A stretch of DNA of 64,000 nt from Chryseobacterium pennae (GCF_003385515.1 NZ_QNVT01000014.1:62001-126000); one strand, 5' to 3'. Positions 18,831 to 27,854 are shown, numbered from the stretch's first letter. Numbers and translations: made by a program. Notes: generated by a model from the letters alone, not told the origin.

Positions 18831-19442
18831 CTAAATGATTCCTTTCCCCTGACGGATAATTTCAGGTTCCCCGGAAGTAAGGTCTACAATAGTTGAAGCA
18901 ACATTATCTCCATACCCTGAATCAATAACAATATCCACCAGATGATCATATTTTTCAGCGATCAGCTCAGGATCTGTAGAATATTCAATAATCTCATCAT
19001 CATCTTTGATGGAGGTGGAAGCAATAGGGTGTCCCAGTTTTTCAACAATAAGCTGTGGAATCGGATGGTCCGGAACACGGATGCCGATTGTTTTGTGGCC
19101 TTTATAGGCTAAAGGTAAACTTTTGTTAGCTTCAAGAATAAAAGTAAATGGTCCCGGAAGGTGACTTTTCAGAAACCTGAAAACCGAAGTGTCAATAGGT
19201 CTTGTAAAATCGGAAAGATGACTCAGATCATTACAGATGATTGAGAATTTTGACTTTTCAAGTTTCAATTTTTTCAGTTGGGCTAACTTTTCCATGGCTT
19301 TTATATCAAAAATATTACAGCCAAGCGCATAAATCGTATCTGAAGGATAGATAATCAATCCGCCATTATTTAATGTTTTAATGACTTCATTCACAAGGTT
19401 TTCCTGTGGATTGTCGGGATAAATTTTTAATATCTTTGCCAT
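18831..19442 (-). CDS. YciO/YrdC-type L-threonylcarbamoyladenylate synthase family protein
   Basis: 203 residues from ATG 19442 (five extra residues upstream belong to a non-preferred start). The order of motifs is IYPSDTIYALGCNI near 33-46, FSIICNDLSHLSDF near 73-86, GPFTFILEA near 107-115 and SGEPEIIRQGKGI at the end. It aligns better with YciO than with the longer Sua5, which carries an extra C-terminal domain. Members make threonylcarbamoyl-adenylate for the t6A37 modification of ANN-decoding tRNAs, or a related reaction. YciO activity is weaker and less certain in other bacteria. Confidence 0.85.
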   Translation of the reverse strand: MAKILKIYPDNPQENLVNEVIKTLNNGGLIIYPSDTIYALGCNIFDIKAMEKLAQLKKLKLEKSKFSIICNDLSHLSDFTRPIDTSVFRFLKSHLPGPFTFILEANKSLPLAYKGHKTIGIRVPDHPIPQLIVEKLGHPIASTSIKDDDEIIEYSTDPELIAEKYDHLVDIVIDSGYGDNVASTIVDLTSGEPEIIRQGKGII

Positions 19443-19446
19443 AAAA

Positions 19447-19454
19447 CAAAGATA
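19447..19454 (-). promoter_or_regulatory. -7 promoter box directly before the YciO start (possibly leaderless)
   Basis: On the minus strand TATCTTTG (fits TAnnTTTG) ends four bases before the ATG at 19442. Transcription would begin at or inside the start codon, giving a leaderless or nearly leaderless mRNA. A -33 box is not clear. Confidence 0.4.
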
Positions 19455-19524
19455 CAAATAATAAAATAGTTTTCATAAAAGTCCTTTATTTAAAAGAAAA
19501 ATTAGGATTTTTTAAAAATATTCG

Positions 19525-19532
19525 TACCTTTG
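19525..19532 (+). promoter_or_regulatory. tRNA promoter -7 box (TACCTTTG)
   Basis: TACCTTTG sits 11 bases before the tRNA start. The same arrangement, TACATTTG followed by GCAATC(C/T)AATAT, precedes the copy at 22350, so the promoter was duplicated with the gene. Confidence 0.6.
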
Positions 19533-19543
19533 CAATCTAATAT

Positions 19544-19616
<73 letters not shown>

Positions 19617-19619
19617 CTA

Positions 19620-19664
19620 AACAGGAAAATTGATTATTACTATCGATTTTCCTGTTCTTTTTTT
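19620..19664 (+). terminator. Terminator after tRNA copy 1
   Basis: AACAGGAAAATTGAT pairs with ATCGATTTTCCTGTT (14 of 15 positions, one wobble) around a 7-base loop, followed by eight Ts. Confidence 0.85.
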
Positions 19665-20234
19665 ATGGCAATCCGTTGGTTATCTGAAAGATATAGTTTG
19701 CGATTGCATTCATTCGGGTGGTTCGATAAGTTTTTCTGTCAAACTCCAATTCTACGCAAAATTTTTGTAGTTATTCAACAGCAGTTTTTTAGGACGTTCT
19801 TTATACCACCGTCTAATTCAAACTGAAACAACTCCTCTTCAAAAATATCGTTGGCAACTTCGGCTTTCTGACTAAAGAACCGAATGAAGAAGAAAAAGAA
19901 TAAAGGCAGGAGGTTGTAAATGTCATTTTTACTGTTCGTCAAGACCAAAGAGCATCAGAGAATTTCTATGTAAAAAAAGGAATAAGTTGTAAAAAATTTC
20001 TATTTTTGTAGTCTGTTATACTATATCTAACATATTATCTACGTCTTAACCAAAAAAGACGAACTCGAAAAAGAGTAATTGATGCGTGAAATCTTTTGAT
20101 TTTCAATGCACGGATAATTGTACCCACTTATTTTATTAAATCATAAACAAACAATTAATTGATTATCAAATCGATTGGCTTGTCATTTTGCGATGTATTC
20201 AGCATTTACAAATGATGATAATACAAGGAATATA
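19665..20234. other. Island left end, no intact gene; possible broken reading frame
   Basis: No complete gene is seen between the terminator and the methyltransferase. On the minus strand a stop-free hydrophobic reading runs from about 19900 to 19800 (LLPLFFFFFIRFF followed by SQKAEVANDIFEEEL) and then breaks at 19795, where a one-base shift gives RPKKLLLNNYKNFA. This suggests a decayed gene, not identified. TATTTTTG at 20001-20008 could be a -7 box for the genes that follow, but its -33 spacing is poor. Confidence 0.35.
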
Positions 20235-21074
20235 ATGAATAGTAAACAGTTAATAAGTAGAAAAATAGAGATATTCTACGATAGAGCATCCGAAGAAACC
20301 CGACTTGATAAGGGAATGGGAGTATTCGAGTTTGAAAGAATCAAATCACTTATAGAAAAATACATATTCTCTTCACCTTTAACAATAATTGATATCGGTG
20401 GTGGTACAGGAAAGTATTCGGAATGGCTTGCAAAGAAAGGACATAAGGTTCATTTGGTAGAGCCAGTTTCAAAACATATAAAAATAGCCCGAAAGAGAGC
20501 TAATAAATTGAAAAACAAATTTTCTGTACACATAGGAGAATCTCGAAGATTAGAATTCTCAAATAATTATGCAGACCTTATCATACTACACGGTCCTCTT
20601 TATCACCTTCAAGAGAAAGAAGACAGGGATTTAACCATTTGTGAAGCCAAACGAGTTTTGAAAAACAACGGGATTATATTGGGCTTTGCTATTAATTATA
20701 CTGCATCAACTTTGGTAGGTCTTTTAAATGGCTTAATTCACAAAAAGTCATTTTTTGAAATGTGTAAAGAAGAACTAACAATTGGCAAACATAATCCGCC
20801 CGATGATTTCCCTTGGCTTTTAGCCGAAGCATTTTATCATAAGCCCGAACAGTTAAAGGATGAATTTATAAATCAAGAATTAACCTATCTAAATACGTAT
20901 GCGGTTGAGGGTATGGCGTGGTTGGATAAAGACTTTTTTGCCAATATGCTGAACTGCAAAAGGCGGAAAACATTGATGGAGCTTATCCAAATTACTGAAA
21001 ATGACAGCCACCTTCTACCGTTCAGTCCCCATATGATGATAGCTGTACAAAAAAGATATAATTATGGAAAATAA
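20235..21074 (+). CDS. Class I SAM-dependent methyltransferase (island gene)
   Basis: 279 residues from ATG 20235; a reading from 20175 adds 20 residues without family support. The Rossmann core begins LTIIDIGGGTGKYSEWLAKKG near 48-68 (motif I), followed by HLVEPVSKHI (acidic residue after strand 2) and ADLIILHGPLYHL (motif IV region). The C-terminal part has no known substrate cap. It is the first gene of a three-gene island between tRNA copies 1 and 2 and overlaps the next gene by 11 bases. The substrate is unknown; the family includes small-molecule, quinone and resistance methylases. Confidence 0.8.
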   Translation: MNSKQLISRKIEIFYDRASEETRLDKGMGVFEFERIKSLIEKYIFSSPLTIIDIGGGTGKYSEWLAKKGHKVHLVEPVSKHIKIARKRANKLKNKFSVHIGESRRLEFSNNYADLIILHGPLYHLQEKEDRDLTICEAKRVLKNNGIILGFAINYTASTLVGLLNGLIHKKSFFEMCKEELTIGKHNPPDDFPWLLAEAFYHKPEQLKDEFINQELTYLNTYAVEGMAWLDKDFFANMLNCKRRKTLMELIQITENDSHLLPFSPHMMIAVQKRYNYGK

Positions 21075-21276
21075 AGATAAATATTACAAAGCACTAATAG
21101 ACAATGACGGTCAACTGAACGAAATTGACCTCGGAGAAAAAATAGGGTTGAACGAAAATGAAACCAACGAAATAATTGCACAGCTTCTGTCTGAATATAA
21201 AATTGAATATACAGAAAACAGAGGCTGTAATTACAGTCCGACGAAAAGGGCGAAGAGAAGAAATAATAGCAAGTGA
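21064..21276 (+). CDS. Small protein with a winged-helix-like sequence, unknown function
   Basis: 70 residues. Residues 10-50 (DNDGQLNEIDLGEKIGLNENETNEI, split here) read like a winged helix: a helix, a turn and a recognition-type helix, with ENETNEIIAQLLSEYKIEY after it. It starts inside the methyltransferase stop region (11-base overlap), so it is co-translated. The C-terminal CNYSPTKRAKRRNNSK is basic and may be truncated or read past a frameshift. A DNA-binding or adaptor role is inferred only. Confidence 0.55.
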   Translation: MENKDKYYKALIDNDGQLNEIDLGEKIGLNENETNEIIAQLLSEYKIEYTENRGCNYSPTKRAKRRNNSK

Positions 21277-21304
21277 CGGCATAGTAAATAACAAATTAAC
21301 TGGA

Positions 21305-22057
21305 ATGGCATTTTCATTAAACCATATCATCTCGGAGATACGGCGAAAAGAAAAAGTTATTTCGCTCACTTCCCCCAATGAGATTGATGAAGCATATCAG
21401 GTGACGATTTATCTGAAAGAGTACTTGTGGTCGATAAGAGAGGATATTACCAAGCAGGGCTTTAAAAACCATTGGGACGAAATCAATTTCTTTCGTAACA
21501 TTAAGCCATACATCCTTTCTAAACTTATTTACCACAATAAGATATTTCGCATACAGACCGTTTGTCCTTTTGACGGAGGGAAAATGTATGCGAGTTATTT
21601 TTCAGAACAGTTACAGGAATTAAAACAGGAATATAGGGAGCATATTTACAATTCAGATTTTTACCGATATTACCGTTCGGGAAGAACCGACCGTGATGAA
21701 ACTTACTTTAGTTTGGGCAACATCAATATCCACGATGGACTGAATAGTTTCGTCTTTGAAATTGACCCGCTCTTTTCAACCTATTATGATAACAAAGTGG
21801 TTCGGATAATAGCAAATGAGCTACTTTATACCTACATACTCCAAAAAATCAGTGATGATGAAGTCGCAGGTTGTCTTTCTACAAAATATATTCCGCCTAA
21901 TAGTATTCTTTGGACGGACACCAAAAATGCCTTGATAGAACTGATTTATGCGCTTTATGCGAATGGTTCTATTTCCTACGGTAAATTAGGAATACGCAAA
22001 ATCAGTCTGACTTTAGAAAAATTATTCCAGGATAGCACATTGGTTTGTGGGCTTTGA
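21305..22057 (+). pseudogene. RteC-like regulator of a conjugative transposon, truncated
   Basis: About 250 residues from ATG 21305; a longer reading from 21176 overlaps the previous gene in another frame. The body matches RteC of CTnDOT-type elements: NFFRNIKPYILSKLIYHNKIF near 62-83, FYRYYRSGRTDRDETYF near 119-135, FEIDPLFSTYYDNKVVRIIANELL and, near the end, WTDTKNALIELIYALYANGS. Intact RteC continues past LEKLF with a conserved FxxxxGxYxRTxxEIRxR tail; here the frame ends at once in STLVCGL and stops. RteC activates excision genes, so this is a relic regulator of an integrated element. No integrase or mobilisation gene lies beside it. Confidence 0.75.
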
Positions 22058-22330
22058 CTTATCACAAGGAAAGACTCCGTTACCAGGATGGTGTTTCCAT
22101 AATTGTTCAAATCTGATCATCTCGAAATAGTTTTATCTAAGTTAATGAATATTTTGTAATGATTATGTGATAGATTTAATGATAGAAGAATGAGTCTTAA
22201 AGTCTAAAATAGGGAAAGTATAAAGAGAAAAGGCTGGTTTCAGACAAAATTTTTCTCACTGATTATCCGGCTACTAAAAGGATTTAGAGACGAAAAGAGG
22301 GTGAATATTTTTAGTTTACGAAAAAAGTCG
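22058..22330. other. Island right end, no gene seen
   Basis: About 270 bases between the truncated RteC frame and the tRNA promoter. Nothing recognisable was found. Confidence 0.4.
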
Positions 22331-22338
22331 TACATTTG
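22331..22338 (+). promoter_or_regulatory. tRNA cluster promoter -7 box (TACATTTG)
   Basis: TACATTTG, 11 bases before tRNA copy 2, with flanking sequence matching the promoter of copy 1. Confidence 0.6.
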
Positions 22339-22349
22339 CAATCCAATAT

Positions 22350-22422
<73 letters not shown>

Positions 22423-22460
22423 CTAAGCAAGTGTTTTCGGTAAACACTCTAAAAATACAC

Positions 22461-22533
<73 letters not shown>

Positions 22534-22572
22534 CTAAGTTAAGTGCTTTCGGTAAGCACTCTAAAAATACAC

Positions 22573-22645
<73 letters not shown>

Positions 22646-22652
22646 CTAAACC

Positions 22653-22687
22653 AAAAGCGATGCAACAAAAAGTTGCATCGCTTTTTT
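22653..22687 (+). terminator. Terminator of the tRNA cluster
   Basis: AAAAGCGATGCAAC / GTTGCATCGCTTTT, a perfect 14-bp stem with a short A-rich loop and a T-tract. It may also serve the terpene synthase gene that converges from the other side. Confidence 0.85.
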
Positions 22688-22724
22688 ATTGATGAAATTT
22701 ATTTGAATTATATTTCAGATATGA

Positions 22725-23705
22725 TTACATTGAAATTCCATATTCAGGTTTTGGAAATTCACCGGGAGTTTTGTATCGGGTAGAGCTTCCCTTGTGGTAC
22801 CATGCACCTAGTCCGGAGATCATTAAGGCCATATAATGCACAAAACGTTCTATATTTTTTTGTTCCATACCAAAATCAGGTAAGTTGTTTTGTAATTCTA
22901 CAAACTCATTTATATATGAATCATGGATATGTATAGCTTCAGTAATAGCTTCTTCTGTTGAAACTTTGTATTGATTTTTTATGACAAGTATAATATTGAG
23001 AACTTCTGTATCTACTGCCAATTCTTTTTCTATTGAAGCGAAATCATTCTGAATGGCCATGATACGACACATCAACATTTTCAATCGCTTGATTACTGGA
23101 TGTTCAGATATAGAGTTTGGAACAATATAATGCATAGAGGGCTCAACCGGGTCTCCATAAGGATACATTGAAATTGAGTATTCACGGATAAGCAAAAGGT
23201 TGTTTAAAGTAGGGAATTCCTTTTTTAGCTTATATGGTGTTTCTTCCATAATTCCATAGGTTGTATAATCATAAAAATTTTTTGTCCAACGTTCGAACCA
23301 ATCGTCATTAGCATAAGGAAGAAATTCTTGTCTGCTTAAGGCTACTTGTCTCATAAGTCCAATATCATCTGCTTTAGGTTTTGCGCCCATCATGATGTCC
23401 ATAATATGATTTCTGATGTCAGAAAGCTTATTAACTGGGCACACTTCATAATAATCATCATATAATGTAAGCCATACCATAAATCTTGCTATGGGTTTAA
23501 GTTGTTCCTTAGTGCTGGCAGCTGGAAACATATAGGATGCTGCTTCTACCAAACCATGTTTTTTGTATTTTTTTCTAGTGGCTTCGGACATAAACTGATA
23601 ATCAGCATCGATCCAGTTGTTCTGTTCTTCATAAAATGATTGTGAGAAAGGGCCAATTTCATATGGCCAAGGGTATTGTAAAACGGGAACATCTTCTTGT
23701 TTCAT
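22725..23705 (-). CDS. Terpene synthase (type I, class I cyclase), gene 2 of pair
   Basis: 326 residues. The aspartate-rich metal motif is LYDDYYE (Asp83, Asp84, Glu87), and the NSE triad is NDFASIEKE (Asn220, Ser224, Glu228). Arg174 lies 46 residues before the NSE motif, the position of the pyrophosphate-sensing arginine, and the terminal Arg310-Tyr311 pair completes the set. A type I cyclase of prenyl diphosphates is therefore well supported; the size fits a single-domain bacterial mono-, sesqui- or diterpene synthase. The product is not readable. It starts 39 bases after the next synthase, same strand. Confidence 0.9.
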   Translation of the reverse strand: MKQEDVPVLQYPWPYEIGPFSQSFYEEQNNWIDADYQFMSEATRKKYKKHGLVEAASYMFPAASTKEQLKPIARFMVWLTLYDDYYEVCPVNKLSDIRNHIMDIMMGAKPKADDIGLMRQVALSRQEFLPYANDDWFERWTKNFYDYTTYGIMEETPYKLKKEFPTLNNLLLIREYSISMYPYGDPVEPSMHYIVPNSISEHPVIKRLKMLMCRIMAIQNDFASIEKELAVDTEVLNIILVIKNQYKVSTEEAITEAIHIHDSYINEFVELQNNLPDFGMEQKNIERFVHYMALMISGLGAWYHKGSSTRYKTPGEFPKPEYGISM

Positions 23706-23744
23706 GATTTAAATATTTAATGAGTGATTATGTATTCTTTTTTA

Positions 23745-24764
23745 TTAAGATTGTTTTTGGTTGAGCTTTTCTTTTAATTCAACAGCACTTGGAAATTCAG
23801 CCTGGTTATAACGATCCAGCTTGGTAGAAATATTCTTCCATCCGCTAAGGACCATACTCATATAATGTACCCAATTGACAACCGCATCATGCCATATCCC
23901 GAAATCCGGAAGAGAAGCTTGCAGTTCTAAAAATTCTTTTAAGTCTTCATTGTGGAGGCGAAGGTCTTCAAGACAGGCTTCTTTCAGGGACATCCGGTTT
24001 TGGTGTTGAATTACTTTTACAATATTGTAATAGATGCTGTCTGTGGCTTCATCTTTTATTACGGATTGTACTTCATTGAAAAAAGTAACCAAATGACAGG
24101 CTAATGCCTGTAGACGCTGAATCACCGGATGTTCATGTATTTCAGGAGGAAGAACAACACCGGTTTCCACTTCTGTCAGCTGTAGGAAAGGGTAGAGGCA
24201 TATAGAGTCTTCTCGTAAAGTAATACACTCTTTCACAGAGGGATACATTTTACTTTTTTTGTACTTAAGCTCGGTTTCAAGTCCATTAAAATATCTGCTG
24301 ATCATTTGTGTAAAACGAGAGAGCGATTCTTTTGGAATAAACTGCAGTAATTCTTCTCTAAGGGAAGCAAGCATAGCTCCTAAAGGTATTCCTGATTCTT
24401 CGGCGGTTATCTCACCATTTAATATGGCAACTGATTGAGCATGTACATATCCTATTTCATTGGGATCGCTCTCCTCATAAAGATCGTCATTGTATAGCGT
24501 CCATAGCATTAACCTGCAGATCGGTTTGAATCTTTCAGGTGATGCAGTTGGAAACCATTGAGCGGCAATATGGGCGGTTTTAGTATTTTTGTACTTTTTG
24601 CGGAGATCAGGATTCTGCGCATAAAGCCATAAGTATTCTCCATCGATCCATTGGCTCTCAGTAATCTCTTGCAGTTGTTCTGCGTTAGGGTTTTTTAATG
24701 TAGGGAATGGGTACTTAAACTGCTTACGAAGAAGCTCAAGTGTGCTGAAATTTTCATGGTTCAT
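23745..24764 (-). CDS. Terpene synthase (type I, class I cyclase), gene 1 of pair
   Basis: 339 residues. YNDDLYEE carries Asp93-Asp94-x-x-Glu97, NEVQSVIKD carries the NSE triad Asn230, Ser234, Asp238, Arg184 is 46 residues before it, and Arg318-Tyr319 is the final pair. All catalytic positions of a bacterial terpene cyclase are present, although NSE reads N-E-x-x-S-x-x-K-D. It shares overall design with its neighbour but differs widely in sequence, so the pair may be a diverged duplication. No prenyl diphosphate synthase or oxidase lies in the window, so the substrate comes from elsewhere in the genome. Confidence 0.9.
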   Translation of the reverse strand: MNHENFSTLELLRKQFKYPFPTLKNPNAEQLQEITESQWIDGEYLWLYAQNPDLRKKYKNTKTAHIAAQWFPTASPERFKPICRLMLWTLYNDDLYEESDPNEIGYVHAQSVAILNGEITAEESGIPLGAMLASLREELLQFIPKESLSRFTQMISRYFNGLETELKYKKSKMYPSVKECITLREDSICLYPFLQLTEVETGVVLPPEIHEHPVIQRLQALACHLVTFFNEVQSVIKDEATDSIYYNIVKVIQHQNRMSLKEACLEDLRLHNEDLKEFLELQASLPDFGIWHDAVVNWVHYMSMVLSGWKNISTKLDRYNQAEFPSAVELKEKLNQKQS

Positions 24765-25685
24765 GACTAATGTTTTTGATTTGGTGTTGAAGTAAATGTA
24801 TTATTTTTTTTCAAAAACAAGTATATTATTTTAAATTATTCAATAATAAATGATTATATGATTAATATTGTTTTATTTATTTCATATATAACTATATTGT
24901 GAAATAATTTAAAATGCTCTTCAATACAGAATATATTTTTTTTATTTCACTTTTGATCTCAATTAAACTGGATAAGTTCACGAAGTAAAAAGAGGAGTAT
25001 ATTTTTACTTTTTTAGGCTTATTTCCACTTATGAAGAATTTTTTTTACCCTTTTTTTACCCTTTTTGCTTATGTGTAATGTGGTAAATCATAGAATGTTA
25101 GTTATTTATATAATTCTAAACTTTATTTAAATTATGAAACTTATGAACGGTTTTATACTTTATTATTGACTAGTACCATTTTGAACGATCTTGGAAAATG
25201 ATAGGATGCTAAGAATTCTTTGAATAGCCACTGCTTGTAGGCCACGATGATTTTATCGGAGATATTCTCGTAGATTATGCAGATATCCGGAAGAATATTT
25301 AGCTGCTACGAATGCACGAATAATTCTATTTATGCTAAAAATTATATCTGTTATGAATAAAAATAAGTAGTTTAACCGAATAGTGGTATAGAATATTGTA
25401 ATGAAAAGATAATTGTAACTATGTTTTCCTGTGGAGAATCTTGGATTCTTCTGTGCTTTAAAAAAAATGAGTGTAATAAGGCTTTTGGGCTTTTTGCATT
25501 TTCAGACTTTAAAAGCTCGTAGATTTTGTTGACTACACAGATTTTTTTAAAGAGATGAACTCCATTTTTGACATTTTATAATTGCCACGAATACGATAAT
25601 GATGTTATTCGTGAATCCGTGGCATTTGTTTCCGGCTCTAAAAATTCTGATGAGATCTTTAGAGGACTCTAAAAATCAGAAGATA
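24765..25685. repeat. Long intergenic region with degenerate dispersed repeats
   Basis: 920 bases without a supported gene. It holds ATTTTATCGGAGATA at 25250-25264 (also at 1630), CTCGTAGATTATGCAG near 25268, GCTACGAATGCACGAATAATTC near 25303, a GAGAATC/GATTCTT pair near 25434-25450 (compare 1493-1509), and TTGCCACGAATAC...GTGAATCCGTGGCA near 25580-25625. Together these are scrambled pieces of one or more repeat families. The first 250 bases are plain AT-rich DNA, where the terpene synthase promoter should lie. Confidence 0.5.
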
Positions 25686-26492
25686 TTAATGACTTTTCTT
25701 TGTAGCCACTACCGAATAAACCATAGGGATTTTATCTTCCAAATGTTCTATCCTATACTTTTTAGGTTCAAATTCAACTGTTTTATTGAAACAATTGTAA
25801 GGGGAATAGTCAAATTCATCAAGGCTGTTGATCTCAAGCCCGTTTTTGATCAGACTGTTCATGACTTCACTTAATCCATGATTCCACATCACATAAGTTT
25901 GGGTAATATCTGCCTCTCTGTCTGCATACGTTCCGTTTTCCGTTTCTACAATTGCTCCGGAATTAAAATATCGGTACCCTACCGTTTCAAAGTTATCATC
26001 AAACATCCAGACTACAGGATGGAACTCAACAAACACAAATTTTCCGTTAGGTTTTAAAAAGTGGGTAATCACTTTTGCCCATTGATCCAAGTCCGGTAAC
26101 CATCCAATGGTTCCATAGCTGGTAAAAACAATGTCAAACTGTTTATCCAAATGGTTGGGCAGATCATAGATGTCACTACAGACAAAAGTAGTATTTGTAT
26201 GCACATCATTTGCCAGTTTCCGGGCGCTTTCAATTGCTTTATCCGATAGATCCACTCCTGTAACTTCTGCACCTAATCTGCTTAATGATATGGAATCCTG
26301 TCCGAAATGGCATTGTAAATGTAGAATTGATTTTCCCTGCAGATCACCTAACAGGTTAAGTTCAATATCATTTAATGAGCTTTTTCCATTCAAAAAACTG
26401 TCAAGATCATAGAATTCAGAATTTAAATGGGTTTCGGTTCTGTTATTCCAGGAATTTTTGTTGATTTCTATATAATTATTCTCCGGGTTCAT
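25686..26492 (-). CDS. Class I SAM-dependent methyltransferase
   Basis: 268 residues. Motif I is ILHLQCHFGQDSISLSRLGA near 56-75, with VTGVDLSDKAIESAR after it and the motif IV region DIVFTSYGTIGW. The C-terminal segment EFDYSPYNCFNKT is shared by related Flavobacteriia enzymes. It starts the block 25686-27658 on the minus strand. The substrate is unknown. Confidence 0.83.
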   Translation of the reverse strand: MNPENNYIEINKNSWNNRTETHLNSEFYDLDSFLNGKSSLNDIELNLLGDLQGKSILHLQCHFGQDSISLSRLGAEVTGVDLSDKAIESARKLANDVHTNTTFVCSDIYDLPNHLDKQFDIVFTSYGTIGWLPDLDQWAKVITHFLKPNGKFVFVEFHPVVWMFDDNFETVGYRYFNSGAIVETENGTYADREADITQTYVMWNHGLSEVMNSLIKNGLEINSLDEFDYSPYNCFNKTVEFEPKKYRIEHLEDKIPMVYSVVATKKSH

Positions 26493-26539
26493 TTTGTATT
26501 AGTTTATTAAAAGAGAAGAGCCTAAATTACACAAAATAT

Positions 26540-26797
26540 TTATTTTAAATGATGTAGTTGTTGGTATTTCCATTGTTGATACTTTTCTTTCATGCAATGA
26601 CCACAAGGCCGGAATCCATTTTGCAGGGCTTCCTCTTCATTCGTAAAGAAAATTCTGTTTTCTCTTTTCATTCTTTTTCCTGAAGCACAACTTAACAAAC
26701 CGTAGATTTTCAGTTTTTTATTTCCACCCAGACGGATTTCCTGTTTTCTGATTTTGCTTCTCAGTTCAGAAGCAGAGAATTGGGAATGTAGTATCAT
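26540..26797 (-). CDS. Ada-like metal-binding domain protein (stand-alone)
   Basis: 85 residues. The Ada N-terminal zinc-domain pattern is recognisable: SCASGKRMKRENRIFF near 36-51 and GFRPCGHCM near 61-69, giving Cys37 and a CxxC pair as likely metal ligands; the fourth ligand is not clear. In E. coli Ada this domain repairs methyl phosphotriesters. Here it stands alone, without the HTH or the AGT domain. It lies between the methyltransferase and the 2OG oxygenase. Confidence 0.72.
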   Translation of the reverse strand: MILHSQFSASELRSKIRKQEIRLGGNKKLKIYGLLSCASGKRMKRENRIFFTNEEEALQNGFRPCGHCMKEKYQQWKYQQLHHLK

Positions 26798-26944
26798 ATT
26801 TTAGTAAGGAAGTTAGAGGTTTAAAGAGGGTAGTTCTTGAAGCCATGGATTAAACATCTTTTTATTATTTTAATACATTTACAATTAAGGGTAATTATTA
26901 CTTTGTGGTTTAAAAGTTTCTCTATCTTCCCATTTTTTATCCGG

Positions 26945-27658
26945 TCACTTCTCCGCGTCATGAAAAATAATCCCCAGTGCATAACGTTTTCCCGTTTTCA
27001 CTTCACTCACGCCATGTTTCATATTAACTCTGTAATATCCTTTTGTCCCTTTTTCAGGCTTGAAATTCGTGGTAAAAATAAGAATGTCTCCTTTTTTAGG
27101 CTTTAAAACAATAGCTTTAGACTGTGCTCTCGGAATTTGCTGGGTTAGGACAAATTCTCCCCCTGTAAAATCCTGGTCGGGTTCGCTCAGCATTAATACA
27201 ACCTGAATGGGAAAGTAAAGATCACCATATAAGTCCTGATGTAAAGTATTAAAACCACCTTCACCATATTTAAGAATCAAAACAGTAGCCTTTTGCTGGG
27301 CATTGGAATGGCATTGCTGTAAAAAATCCTTGTGCTCCACTGGAAAAGAGGTAAGGATATTCAAGGCTTTAAACCAAGTGTTGGCAATAGGAGCGAGATG
27401 CGGATAGATATGGGTGCGTAAATTCTGAATTAATTCGGGCAATGGATAATTAAAATATTTATATTCACCCAGTCCAAAACGGTGTCTGGCCATTACAACA
27501 GTCTTACGATATAGTTCAGTCTGAGCATAACCGGAAGCCAGTGTATTGCATTCATCATCTGATAATACATTGGGAACAGCAGCATACCCATTCTGATGCA
27601 TCGATTCTGTAACAGACTGCCAGTCTATATCTTTAATTCTTTGAAGTATATCTGTCAT
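26945..27658 (-). CDS. 2OG-Fe(II) oxygenase
   Basis: 237 residues from ATG 27658; a reading from 27718 adds 20 residues without support. The double-stranded beta-helix carries the HxD pair in LHQDLYGDLYFP, a distal HGVSEVKTGKRYALGIIFHD with the third histidine and the Lys/Arg that binds 2-oxoglutarate, and PKKGDILIFT between them. The Ada-like neighbour suggests DNA or RNA alkylation damage repair, but AlkB signatures are not conserved, so this is only a hint. Substrates of related Flavobacteriia proteins are unknown. Confidence 0.75.
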   Translation of the reverse strand: MTDILQRIKDIDWQSVTESMHQNGYAAVPNVLSDDECNTLASGYAQTELYRKTVVMARHRFGLGEYKYFNYPLPELIQNLRTHIYPHLAPIANTWFKALNILTSFPVEHKDFLQQCHSNAQQKATVLILKYGEGGFNTLHQDLYGDLYFPIQVVLMLSEPDQDFTGGEFVLTQQIPRAQSKAIVLKPKKGDILIFTTNFKPEKGTKGYYRVNMKHGVSEVKTGKRYALGIIFHDAEK

Positions 27659-27821
27659 TGTTTTTGTTTTTACAGAACAAAGATCTGAACTTGAGGTCAG
27701 GTATAAAATCCGGAACATGCGGTATTTCGCTTATTATAATAGTATTAAAAATCTTATTTTAAACTTTCTGGACTATCTTTCAAACTTAAATCTGGATGGT
27801 AAATACAGTCCTGTTTAACTA

Positions 27822-27829
27822 TACTTTTG
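27822..27829 (+). promoter_or_regulatory. -7 box before the GNAT gene (TACTTTTG)
   Basis: TACTTTTG fits TAnnTTTG and lies 26 bases before the ATG at 27855. No clear -33 box. Confidence 0.4.
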
Positions 27830-27854
27830 CCATGTTAATAAAATACATATAACA

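Noticed and set aside
19880..20008. Integrase-like start in the plus reading near 19.92 kb (VNVIFTVRQDQRASENF)
   Set aside because: The resemblance to recombinase N-termini is weak, and a stop follows after about 35 residues; no gene was called.
21176..21304. Longer start for the RteC-like frame
   Set aside because: The upstream part overlaps the previous gene in another frame and does not match RteC; start set at 21305.
25599..25874. Plus-strand open frame in the intergenic region
   Set aside because: It overlaps the end of the minus-strand methyltransferase, covers repeat relics and has no recognisable protein content.
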